A program made the translations under genes and the position numbers. This document shows positions 9,077 to 17,005 of a stretch of 64,000 nt of DNA, one piece after another. The stretch is from NCBI RefSeq assembly GCF_000379625.1, contig NZ_KB903220.1:34624-98623 (forward strand), read 5' to 3'. The stretch is from Actinomycetospora chiangmaiensis DSM 45062. GTDB lineage: Bacteria; Actinomycetota; Actinomycetes; Mycobacteriales; Pseudonocardiaceae. The first letter of the stretch is position 1, and each line of letters begins with the position of its first letter. A model generated the notes under the pieces. The model saw nothing but the letters and a program-made list of their open reading frames with translations, made no database searches and was not told the DNA's origin.

Positions 9077-9766
9077 ATGTCCGCAGGGATCGCCACAGCG
9101 GGTCGGGAGCTTCGGTACGGCATCCGCGGCACCGAGCACACCATGACGGTGAGTACCCCGGTCGCCCGCCCCGACCTGTGGGAGTCCTACGTCGCCGGCG
9201 CCCTGGAGGTGTACTCGTCCCACGGGGTGGCGCCCGCCCTCGAACTGGACCCGGATCTCACGTCCCTGATGTTCGTCGCGCACGACCGGCACGGCCGGGT
9301 GCGTGGTGGGATGCGCTCCCAGGGACCGCTCGATCACCCGGCGGAAGCCCAGGCCCTCGCGGTCTGGGAGAACGACGCCACGCTCCGCCGCTGGCTTCGG
9401 GCGCGTCTGGCCGACGGACTCGTCGAGTCCAAGGGTCTCTGGGTCGCTCCGGGTTTCGAGGGTCGGCGGGACGTCGTGAACGCCTTCGGCCGCGCCCCGG
9501 TCTATGCCAGCACGATCCTGGGCGCGCGTCACGGGATCGGGAGCGCCGCGCGCCACAGCGAGCGCCTGTGGACGTCGAGCGGGGCGATCGTCGAGGACGG
9601 CATACCTGCCGTTCCCTATCCCGACGACCGTTACCTCACCCGGCTCGTCTCCTGGGACCGCTGGAATCTCCCGGCGGGCATCTCGGACGACGTGCGACGG
9701 GCCATGGATCTGGAGACCGCCCAGTTGCTGGGCGTCGACGTGCCGCTGCCGCGGGTGGGCCGATGA
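9077..9766 (+). CDS. GNAT/autoinducer-synthase-like protein of the Rv1355c neighbourhood
   Basis: 229 aa. The run DLTSLMFVAHDRHGRVRGGMR followed by a Pro-Leu block and a buried Trp region resembles the GNAT-like fold of N-acyl amino acid and homoserine lactone synthases; the match is by pattern, not by a clear signature. Start at ATG 9077 (MSAGIATAGRELRYG); two further codons upstream would also allow initiation. Its stop overlaps the ATG of the next gene (ATGA, 9763-9766), so it is translationally coupled to the E1/nitroreductase fusion and presumably works with it. Acyl-transfer activity is inference only. Confidence 0.55.
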   Translation: MSAGIATAGRELRYGIRGTEHTMTVSTPVARPDLWESYVAGALEVYSSHGVAPALELDPDLTSLMFVAHDRHGRVRGGMRSQGPLDHPAEAQALAVWENDATLRRWLRARLADGLVESKGLWVAPGFEGRRDVVNAFGRAPVYASTILGARHGIGSAARHSERLWTSSGAIVEDGIPAVPYPDDRYLTRLVSWDRWNLPAGISDDVRRAMDLETAQLLGVDVPLPRVGR

Positions 9767-11841
9767 ACCTCGACGGCTCGCCGGAGGAGCACGCGGGCCG
9801 GCCGCAGGAGCACCGTGCGTTCGTGGTCGCCGAGCCACCAGTGGGCGCCGAGGTGCTCGACCGTCGGGCGGAGCAGCTCGCCGACCTGGCGACGTTGCGG
9901 GGCGACGTCGTCGAGGACGCTCCGGTCCACTGGGTCTACTACCCGTGGCGGAACACCGCGGTCGCCGTGCTCGGTCCGGAGCCGTTCCGGCGGCTGCGGC
10001 AGGATCGGAACCGCAACAAGATCACCGCCGCCGAGCAGCAGCGGCTCGCCGGATTGACCGTCGCGGTCGCGGGCCTGTCGGTCGGGCATGCGATCGCGCA
10101 CACGCTCGCGCTCGAGGGCCTGTGCGGGCGCCTCCGACTCGCGGACTTCGACACCATCGCGCTCTCGAACCTGAACCGGATCCCGGCCACGGTGCTCGAC
10201 CTGGGCGTGAACAAGGCGGTCCTCGCCGCCCGCCGGATCGCCGAGCTCGACCCGTGGCTGGAGACCGAGGTGTTCCCCGCGGGCGTCACCGCCGACGCGG
10301 TGGAGACGTTCCTCGACGGGGTCGACGTGCTGGTCGAGGAGGCCGACTCGCTCGACGTCAAGGTCCTGCTGCGCGAGTCGGCGCGAGCGCGTGGCATCCC
10401 TGTGCTGATGGCCACGAGCGACCGCGGGCTGTTCGACGTCGAGCGGTTCGATCTCGAACCCGACCGTCCGCTCTTCCACGGGCTCGTCGGTGACCTGGAC
10501 TCGGCCGCGCTCGCGAGCCTCTCGACCCGGGACAAGGTCCCCCACGTGATGCGGATCCTCGGAGCCGCCGACGTGTCTCCCAGGATCGCGGCGTCGCTGG
10601 TGGAGGTGGGAACGACGCTGTCGACGTGGCCACAGCTCGGGTCCGACGTCACGCTCGGGGCCGTCCAGGTCGCCGCCGCCGTGCGCCGTCTCGGCCTCGG
10701 GCACGACCTCCCGTCCGGGCGTGTGCGGTGGGACCCCGACGACTGCCTGGCGGGGCTCTCGACGCCGTCGCTCCCGACGCCGGCGGACGAGGAGGTCGCC
10801 GATGACACCGGCGACGACGATATCCTCGAGGCGGTCCGCCGCGCACCCTCGGGCGGGAACGTCCAGCCCTGGCGGGTGGAGCGGGACGCCGACGAAGTCC
10901 GTCTGGTCCTCGACGAGTCCCGGACGAGCACGATGGATGTGGCCCACCGCGGCAGCCACGTGGCCCTGGGTGCCGCCCTGTTCAACGCACGGGTGGCGGC
11001 GGCCCGGGCGCGCCGGCTCGGCGAGGTGGCGATCCTCCCCGACGCGGACCGCCCCGACCTGATCGCGACGCTGCGCCTGGGGGACGGGTCCGACGACCGG
11101 TTGGCCGCGCTGGACGTGCTCGGCCGGGGGACCAACCGGGCTCTGGGACGACCGCAGCCGATCGCCCCCGAGGTCTCGGCGAGCCTGCGGGAGGCGGCCG
11201 AGGCGGAAGGGGGACGGCTGCACCTGGTGGAGCCGGGAGAGGCGCTGACGCGCGCCGGTGCCGCGATGGCCGAGGCCGACCGCGTCCGCTACCTCACCGC
11301 GCCGCTGCACCGGGAGATGTTCGAGGAACTCGTCTGGCCCGGGGGCGACACGACGACGGGCATCGACGTCGCGACGCTCGGCCTCGCGGAGGGCGACCTC
11401 GCGAAGCTGACCATCGCGCGACGTCCCGAGGTCATGGCGCTCCTCGCCGAGTGGGACGCGGGCTCGGCGCTCGCCGACGACACGCGGGACCGGGTCGCCT
11501 CGAGTTCCGCCCTCGCGGTGGTGGCGGTCCCGGGTGCGACGAAGCGTCACTTCGTGCACGGAGGAATGGCCGTCGAGGCCGTCTGGGTGACGGCCGAACG
11601 GTGTGGCCTGGCCGTCCATCCGGTCTCGCCCGTCTTCCTCTACGCGGTCGATCAGGAGGACCTCCGCGCCCTCTCCGAACCTTTCGCGGACACTCTCGAC
11701 GGGCTCCGCGGTGAATTCCGCGCCGCGGTCGGTGTGGCTGATGACGAGGCGGTGGCTCTCGTGCTAAGGCTGAGCCACGTCGTGGGGGCGCCGGTGAGGA
11801 GCAGACGTCGCCCGGTCGGGGGGGTACGTCGGGATGCCTGA
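9763..11841 (+). CDS. E1-like (ThiF) / nitroreductase fusion, Rv1355c (MoeY) family
   Basis: 692-aa fusion. The N-terminal leader contains HWVYYPWRNTAVAVLGPEPF and DRNRNKITAAEQ, the hallmark of Rv1355c-type proteins. The ThiF/E1 Rossmann domain (about 100-310) has VAVAGLSVGHAIAHTLALEG and DFDTIALSNLNR. The nitroreductase domain (about 355-650) begins ILEAVRRAPSGGNVQPW, the FMN-contacting segment. The CxxC zinc pairs of MoeB/ThiF are absent, so classical sulfur-carrier activation is unlikely. Genes on both sides overlap it (4 bases upstream, 8 bases downstream). In M. tuberculosis the homologous gene also neighbours a GGDEF-EAL gene. The M. tuberculosis name moeY suggests molybdopterin synthesis, but that role is unproven. 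Confidence 0.8.
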   Translation: MNLDGSPEEHAGRPQEHRAFVVAEPPVGAEVLDRRAEQLADLATLRGDVVEDAPVHWVYYPWRNTAVAVLGPEPFRRLRQDRNRNKITAAEQQRLAGLTVAVAGLSVGHAIAHTLALEGLCGRLRLADFDTIALSNLNRIPATVLDLGVNKAVLAARRIAELDPWLETEVFPAGVTADAVETFLDGVDVLVEEADSLDVKVLLRESARARGIPVLMATSDRGLFDVERFDLEPDRPLFHGLVGDLDSAALASLSTRDKVPHVMRILGAADVSPRIAASLVEVGTTLSTWPQLGSDVTLGAVQVAAAVRRLGLGHDLPSGRVRWDPDDCLAGLSTPSLPTPADEEVADDTGDDDILEAVRRAPSGGNVQPWRVERDADEVRLVLDESRTSTMDVAHRGSHVALGAALFNARVAAARARRLGEVAILPDADRPDLIATLRLGDGSDDRLAALDVLGRGTNRALGRPQPIAPEVSASLREAAEAEGGRLHLVEPGEALTRAGAAMAEADRVRYLTAPLHREMFEELVWPGGDTTTGIDVATLGLAEGDLAKLTIARRPEVMALLAEWDAGSALADDTRDRVASSSALAVVAVPGATKRHFVHGGMAVEAVWVTAERCGLAVHPVSPVFLYAVDQEDLRALSEPFADTLDGLRGEFRAAVGVADDEAVALVLRLSHVVGAPVRSRRRPVGGVRRDA

Positions 11842-13747
11842 ATGGCCGAATATTCGTTACGCTCTGTACGTGGACCAGCCGGATCACGACCCTGAGCCAA
11901 CGAACCTGGACGAGTTGGTGACGGCCGTCGCGACGAGCCTCATGGGCGTCGACTCCGCCGGCCTGCGCTGCGCCGCCGCGTCCGTGCTCGCCCGCATGGT
12001 CCGTTACTTTGGCGTCGACCTCAGCTTCCTGCGCTTCCACGACCCTCGTGCGCACACCACCGTGCTCGTCGCCGAGTGGCCGCCGCGGCCCGACATCCCC
12101 GATCCGGACCCGCTCGGCGTCATCCCCTTCGCCTCGGCGGACCCCATCTTCGCCGCCAGCGAGTACTTGGCCGAGATCATGATCCTCCGGCCCTCGGAGT
12201 CGCCCGACTACCAGGAGCGCGTGCGCGACGGGTCCGGTGTGGAGCTGACGTCGGTCGCGGTGGTTCCGCTGCGCTCCGCCGGCGCGACCACCGGCGTACT
12301 CGGCTTCATCAAGTACGGCGACCGCGGCTGGGACGACGACGAGCTGCGGGCGCTCAAGACCATCGCGCTGCTGTTCGCCCAGATGCAGGGCCGGATGGCC
12401 GCCGAGGACCGGCTGCGTCACATCGCCCACCACGACGAGCTCACCGGCCTGCCGAACCGGCGCGCGCTGATGGAGCACCTCACGGGCCTGCTGGCGGCCG
12501 GGGTGTCCGGCACGCGGGCGCTCCTGTTCATCGACGTCGACCGGCTTAAGGCGATGAACGACTTCCTCGGGCACGAGGCGGGGGACCGGTTCATCGTCGA
12601 GATCGCCGACCGGCTGCGGGCCGCCGTCGACCCGGCCGACGTCGTCGCCCGGCTCGGCGGGGACGAGCTGGTCGTGTCCGTCGACGGGACGTGCGACGAG
12701 GCGCGCGCGGTCGCGCTGGCCGAGCGCATCCAGCGGGCGATCGCGCAGCCGATCCAGGTCGGCGGGCAGTCCCTCGGGCGCACCGTCAGCGTGGGCATCG
12801 CGGTGATGGAGCCGGCGTCGGTCTCGCTCGCGCAGTGGCTGCGGTCGGCCGACCACGCGGTCCTGGTGGCGAAGAAGCGCGGCGGCAACAACGTCGTGGT
12901 GTTCACCGCCGAGATGGAGAAGCGCGAGCAGGTCCGCGTCGCGGTGGAGATGAACCTGCTGACCGCGATACGCGACGGCTCGCTCACGGTCGCCTACCAG
13001 CCGATCGTCGACCTGCGCACGCGCGTGCCGGTCGGCGTCGAGACCCTCGTGCGGTGGAACCACCCGACGCTCGGGCCGGTCGCCCCCGAGCTGTTCGTGG
13101 GGGTCGCCGAGGCCACCAACCTCGCCGGGGAGCTGGGTGACTGGGTGCTCCGCGAGGCGTGCCGGCAGTTCGCCACCTGGCGGGCGGAACTGCCCGCCGG
13201 GACGATGGACGGGTTCGCCATCTCGGTGAACATCTCGCCGGTCCAGCTCATCGCGATCGACTTCGTCTCCACGGTGGCGACCACCCTCGAGCGCTACGGG
13301 CTCTCGGGCCGGGACCTCATCCTCGAGGTGACCGAGCACGCCGTGGTGAGCGACGACGCGGCGGCCCGCAGGACGCTGCACGGCCTGCGGGCGCTCGGCG
13401 TGTCCATCGCCATCGACGACTTCGGGACCGGCTACAGCTCGCTCGCCCAGCTCAAGGCGTTCCCCGTCAACACCCTCAAGATCGACCGGGGCTTCGTGCT
13501 GGACCTGGGCCACAGCCCGGACGACCACGCGATCGTCCGGTCGATCATCAAGCTGGCCGAGTCGTTCGGCCTGGACCTCATCGCGGAGGGCGTGGAGAGC
13601 GAGGAGGCCGCGGCCACCCTCGTCGAGCTGGGCTGCCGGGTGGCGCAGGGCTACCTGTTCTCCCGCCCGCTGCCCGCCGACCGGGTGGCGTCCGCCCTCA
13701 TGAGCCGGACCGGGGGGACGACCTACTCGCGACGGGCGACGGGCTGA
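11834..13747 (+). CDS. GAF-GGDEF-EAL cyclic-di-GMP enzyme (Rv1354c/DcpA-like)
   Basis: Makes and/or degrades cyclic di-GMP in the cytoplasm. 637 aa: GAF sensor domain about 25-190; GGDEF domain about 195-365 with DELTGLPNR and active-site variant RLGGDEL; EAL domain about 380-630. In the EAL domain the usual EAL is ETL (GVETLVRW), but the other catalytic residues remain: NISPVQL, LEVTEH, DDFGTGYSSL, TLKIDR and AEGVE. No RxxD inhibitory site precedes GGDEL. The ATG at 11834 overlaps the previous gene by 8 bases; an in-frame GTG at 11870 is an alternative. Both activities look chemically possible. Confidence 0.92.
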   Translation: MPEWPNIRYALYVDQPDHDPEPTNLDELVTAVATSLMGVDSAGLRCAAASVLARMVRYFGVDLSFLRFHDPRAHTTVLVAEWPPRPDIPDPDPLGVIPFASADPIFAASEYLAEIMILRPSESPDYQERVRDGSGVELTSVAVVPLRSAGATTGVLGFIKYGDRGWDDDELRALKTIALLFAQMQGRMAAEDRLRHIAHHDELTGLPNRRALMEHLTGLLAAGVSGTRALLFIDVDRLKAMNDFLGHEAGDRFIVEIADRLRAAVDPADVVARLGGDELVVSVDGTCDEARAVALAERIQRAIAQPIQVGGQSLGRTVSVGIAVMEPASVSLAQWLRSADHAVLVAKKRGGNNVVVFTAEMEKREQVRVAVEMNLLTAIRDGSLTVAYQPIVDLRTRVPVGVETLVRWNHPTLGPVAPELFVGVAEATNLAGELGDWVLREACRQFATWRAELPAGTMDGFAISVNISPVQLIAIDFVSTVATTLERYGLSGRDLILEVTEHAVVSDDAAARRTLHGLRALGVSIAIDDFGTGYSSLAQLKAFPVNTLKIDRGFVLDLGHSPDDHAIVRSIIKLAESFGLDLIAEGVESEEAAATLVELGCRVAQGYLFSRPLPADRVASALMSRTGGTTYSRRATG

Positions 13748-13854
13748 TCGTCCTCGTCGCGCTCGGGGCATTCGAGACGCTCGGGGTCGGGGAGGTCCGA
13801 GCCGTCCCACAGGTCGCCGATGAGGTCACGCAGATTGCCGAGGAGCAAACTCAT
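13723..13854 (-). CDS. small hypothetical ORF
   Basis: 43 codons from ATG 13854 (MSLLLGNLRDLIGDLWDGSD). The start has a good ribosome site, gagggg, about 7 bases upstream, and the N-terminus forms an amphipathic hydrophobic helix followed by a strongly acidic tail. It overlaps the 3' end of the cyclic-di-GMP gene by 25 bases in antisense. No homologue is recognised; it may be a short membrane-binding peptide or a chance frame. Confidence 0.3.
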   Translation of the reverse strand: MSLLLGNLRDLIGDLWDGSDLPDPERLECPERDEDDQPVARRE

Positions 13855-14000
13855 GGTCGTTCCCCTCGTGGTCGCCGTTCGCCGCGAGGTCGCCCGCTTC
13901 GTTTCCGGATCACCCCGATCTTGTAGCACGGTAACCGTTCCGTCGCCGTGGGTCCGTCCCTGACCGATCCCGAAGCGGCCCGCGGGCTACCGTGCACGCC

Positions 14001-15890
14001 GTGACCCCGGTGACCTCGGATCTCGTCGTGACCGCCGCCGTCCGCCTCGACGCGGTGGTGCCCGACGGCGACGGCGTCGTCTGGGGAGAGGGCCGCGCGG
14101 CCGACGGCGGCCGGGTGCAGCTCGTGCGCCGCGCGCCCGACGGGTCCGTGCACGACCTGCTCCCCGAGGGCTCCAACGCCCGCACCGCGGTCCACGAGTA
14201 CGGCGGCGGGGCCTGGTGGGTCCACGACGGTGTCGTCTTCACCGTCGACTGGTCCGACCAGCGGCTCCGCCGGGTGTCGGCCGGCGAGGTCACGATGCTG
14301 ACCCCGGAGCCCGCCGTCCCCCGTGGCGACCGCTACGCCGACGGTCACGTCGCCCCCGACGGCACCTGGCTGGTCTGCGTCCGCGAGCACCACCCGACCG
14401 CGGGTTCCCCGGCCACCGACGTCGTCAACGAGGTGGTGCGGCTGTCGGCCGTGGCGCCCTCGGAGCCGGAGGTGCTGGTCAGCGGGCCGGACTTCGTCGC
14501 GGCCCCGCGCCTGTCGCGCGACGCCGGCCGGCTCGCGTGGCTGTCCTGGGACCACCCGTCCATGCCGTGGGACGACGTCGTCCTGACCGTGCGCTCGCTC
14601 GAGACCGGCGACGAGACGGTGGTCGCCGGCGGGCCCGGGGAGTCCGTCGCCGAGCCCGCCTGGCACGACGACGGGTCGCTCACCTTCATCTCCGACCGCA
14701 CCGGCTGGTGGAACCTCTACCGCTGGGACGGCACCTCCGTCGAGCCGCTCGTCGTGCTCGAAGGCGAGATCGGCGAGCCGGGCTGGCAGCTCGGCGGCTC
14801 CCGCTACGCCGTTCTCGACGACGGGTCGCTCGTCTTCGCGCGTTCGTCCGACGGGTTCGACGCGCTCGTGCTGCGGGCCCCGGACGGCACGCTGACCGAG
14901 CTCGACACCGGGTTCAGCGCGATCCGCTCCGTCCGCGCCGACGGGGACGGCGTCGTCTGCCTCGCGGGCAGCCCGACCACGGAGCCCGGGGTGCACCGGG
15001 TGTCGCGCACGGGCGAGGTCACGACGCTGCGCGCGCCGCGGGACCTCGGGCTCGACCCGACGACGATCTCGGTCCCCGAGTCCATGACGTTCTCCTCGGT
15101 GGGCCCCGACGGGGCCGCACGGGACGCGCACGCGCTGTACTACCCGCCGTCGGGACCCGTCTCCGGCGCCCCGCCGCTGCTCGTGGTGATCCACGGCGGC
15201 CCGACCGGTGCCGCCGCGCCGGTCCTCGCCGTCGGGCTGCAGTACTGGACGAGCCACGGCTTCGGCGTCGTCGACGTCAACTACGGCGGCTCCACCGGCT
15301 ACGGCCGCGCCTATCGCGAGCAGCTCAAGGGCGCCTGGGGGATCGTCGACGTGGCCGACTGCCTCGCGGCGGCCCGGGCCCTCGCCGCGGCCGGCCGGGT
15401 CGACCCGTCGCGCCTGGCCATCCGGGGCGGCTCGGCGGGCGGGTTCACGGTGTTGGCGTCATTGGCTCGGCCGGACACGCCCTTCGCCGCGGGGGCCGAC
15501 CACTTCGGGGTCGCCGACCTCGAGGCGCTCGCCCGGGACACGCACAAGTTCGAGTCCCGCTATCTCGACGGGCTGGTCGGCCCGTACCCCGAGGCGCGCG
15601 ACGTCTACGTGGCGCGGTCGCCGCTGACCCACGTCGACGAGTTCTCGACACCGCTGATCGTGCTCCAGGGCGACGAGGACGCGATCGTGCCGCCGAACCA
15701 GTCGGAGATGATCGTCTCGGCGCTCCGCTCCAAGGGCGTGCCGGTGGCGTACCTGCTCTTCGAGGGGGAGCAGCACGGCTTCCGGGCCGCCGAGAACATC
15801 AAGCGCGCACTCGACTCCGAGCTCGCCTTCTACGCCCGCCTGTTCGACCTGTCCGTCGACGTCCCACCGGTGGAGATCGAGAACCTCTAG
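14001..15890 (+). CDS. S9 family (prolyl oligopeptidase) serine peptidase / acylaminoacyl peptidase
   Basis: Cytosolic oligopeptidase. 629 aa: an N-terminal beta-propeller (about 1-360, with repeated DGxxLxF strands such as DGSLTFISDRTGWWNLYRW) and a C-terminal alpha/beta hydrolase (about 370-629). The catalytic triad is visible: Ser about 478 in GGSAGG, Asp about 560 in GDEDAIVPP, His about 592 in EQHGF. HGGPTG forms the oxyanion region. The start is placed at GTG 14001 because TACCGT (13988-13993) lies exactly 7 bases before it, as in leaderless messages; GTG 13992 would overlap that box. No signal peptide. Confidence 0.9.
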   Translation: MTPVTSDLVVTAAVRLDAVVPDGDGVVWGEGRAADGGRVQLVRRAPDGSVHDLLPEGSNARTAVHEYGGGAWWVHDGVVFTVDWSDQRLRRVSAGEVTMLTPEPAVPRGDRYADGHVAPDGTWLVCVREHHPTAGSPATDVVNEVVRLSAVAPSEPEVLVSGPDFVAAPRLSRDAGRLAWLSWDHPSMPWDDVVLTVRSLETGDETVVAGGPGESVAEPAWHDDGSLTFISDRTGWWNLYRWDGTSVEPLVVLEGEIGEPGWQLGGSRYAVLDDGSLVFARSSDGFDALVLRAPDGTLTELDTGFSAIRSVRADGDGVVCLAGSPTTEPGVHRVSRTGEVTTLRAPRDLGLDPTTISVPESMTFSSVGPDGAARDAHALYYPPSGPVSGAPPLLVVIHGGPTGAAAPVLAVGLQYWTSHGFGVVDVNYGGSTGYGRAYREQLKGAWGIVDVADCLAAARALAAAGRVDPSRLAIRGGSAGGFTVLASLARPDTPFAAGADHFGVADLEALARDTHKFESRYLDGLVGPYPEARDVYVARSPLTHVDEFSTPLIVLQGDEDAIVPPNQSEMIVSALRSKGVPVAYLLFEGEQHGFRAAENIKRALDSELAFYARLFDLSVDVPPVEIENL

Positions 15891-15912
15891 CCGGTGACGC
15901 TGTCCGCGCCGC

Positions 15913-15979
15913 CAAGATCATCGCGACGTGGAGGATTCGGACGCTGATCATCCGGATTCTCCACATCCCGATGATCTTG
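15913..15979. repeat. 67-bp palindromic element, copy A
   Basis: Imperfect inverted repeat: 31-base arms around a 5-base loop (ctgat). The left arm starts CAAGATCATC and contains GTGGAGGATTCGGA; the right arm ends GATGATCTTG. Arms pair with a handful of mismatches. A near-identical 67-bp copy (B) lies on the other side of the DUF559 gene. It sits 22 bases after the S9 peptidase stop and 7 bases before the DUF559 stop, so it may also end both convergent transcripts. Confidence 0.85.
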
Positions 15980-15986
15980 TGGGGGA

Positions 15987-16877
15987 TCAGCGCGTCGCCC
16001 GGTGGGCCAGGGTGCGTCGGATCTCCGCGATCACCTTCGCCGGACGCTTCTCCAGGTCCTCCCACGTCACCTCCGCGACGACCCAGCCGTCGGCGACGAG
16101 AGCGCGGGTCCGGGCGCGACGCTCGATGAACCGCGAGGGGTCGGAGTGGAAGGCCCAGCCGTCGACCTCCAGCGCGAACTTCGCGTCCGCGAACGCGATG
16201 TCGATGATCACCCCGCGGCCGTCCGCGAGCGTCACCGCCAGGTTCACCGCCCACACCGTGATCCCGGCGTCCCGGAGCAGGGCGATCATGATCCGCTCGG
16301 CCCCGGAGGCGGCCCGGTCCGAGGCCTGCACCAGCAGGTCGTGGGCCGCCCGGGAACCGCGCCGACCCAGGTGGCGGGACTGCATCGTCCGGAGTTCGTC
16401 GAGGGACACGACCTTCTGCTGGAGCATGCGGTCGAGGAACGCCTGGCCCTCGTTGCCGAGCGCGACGGCCGCGTCCAGCACGGTGAGCGCCCTGCTCGTC
16501 ACCCGCAGGCCGCGGTGCTGGACCCGGTCGCCCCGCAGGTCCCGGTGCACGACCGAGAGTCCGGCCGGCCTGGAGCGCGAGCAGCCGGGTGGCAGAGCGA
16601 CGACGTTCGGGTGCGGGTTCACGACCCCGAGGCCGAGCCACCACGCGGCGGACACCCCGACGAGCGCGCCGACCGGCCGGATCCACTCCGCGGCGATGCG
16701 TACCCGGGCCGCGGCCGTCCAGGGCCACGCCCGCACGAAGTACACCCCCGGAGCGCGCCGGATCCACTCGCCGCTCGCGATCGTGCGGGCGATCTGGTCG
16801 TCGCTCATCCCGCAGTCCTTCGCCTGCGAGCGTGAGATGACACCGTCGCGGGACGCGATGAACTGTTCGACCGTCAC
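15987..16877 (-). CDS. AbiEi-type N-terminal / DUF559 (Vsr-fold endonuclease-like) protein
   Basis: 296 aa. N-terminal part (about 1-60: TVEQFIASRDGVISRSQAKD, then GEWIRRAPGVYF) resembles the winged-helix AbiEi antitoxin domain. The C-terminal part (about 195-290) is DUF559, related to the very-short-patch-repair endonuclease fold: GVIIDIAFADAKFALEVDGW with the acidic pair D/E-x-D, then HSDPSRFIERRARTRAL and a late WEDL. Starts at GTG 16877. The gene is bracketed by two 67-bp palindromes (15913-15979 and 16921-16987), which is unusual for a stand-alone chromosomal gene. The protein type is common in actinobacteria, but its function is unknown. Confidence 0.75.
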   Translation of the reverse strand: MTVEQFIASRDGVISRSQAKDCGMSDDQIARTIASGEWIRRAPGVYFVRAWPWTAAARVRIAAEWIRPVGALVGVSAAWWLGLGVVNPHPNVVALPPGCSRSRPAGLSVVHRDLRGDRVQHRGLRVTSRALTVLDAAVALGNEGQAFLDRMLQQKVVSLDELRTMQSRHLGRRGSRAAHDLLVQASDRAASGAERIMIALLRDAGITVWAVNLAVTLADGRGVIIDIAFADAKFALEVDGWAFHSDPSRFIERRARTRALVADGWVVAEVTWEDLEKRPAKVIAEIRRTLAHRATR

Positions 16878-16920
16878 ATGGGATTGGAGTGCCCGGGCGG
16901 CTGACCGGTTCCAGGAATTT

Positions 16921-16987
16921 CAAGATCGCCAGGACGTGGAGAATTCGGACGGCAGGCGTCCGGTTTCTCCACGTTCCGATGATCTTG
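16921..16987. repeat. 67-bp palindromic element, copy B
   Basis: Same length and design as copy A: 31-base arms around a 5-base loop (gcagg). The left arm starts CAAGATC and contains GACGTGGAGAATTCGGACG; the right arm ends CCGATGATCTTG. Against copy A the left arms agree at 26 of 31 positions and the right arms at 27 of 31. It lies between the DUF559 start and the stop of the LuxR gene at 17006. Confidence 0.85.
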
Positions 16988-17005
16988 GTCGGGGCGGGAC
17001 GAACG

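Noticed and set aside
13988..14003. GTG 13992 as start of the S9 peptidase
   Set aside because: It overlaps a clear TACCGT box and lacks a ribosome site; GTG 14001, 7 bases after the box, fits a leaderless start.
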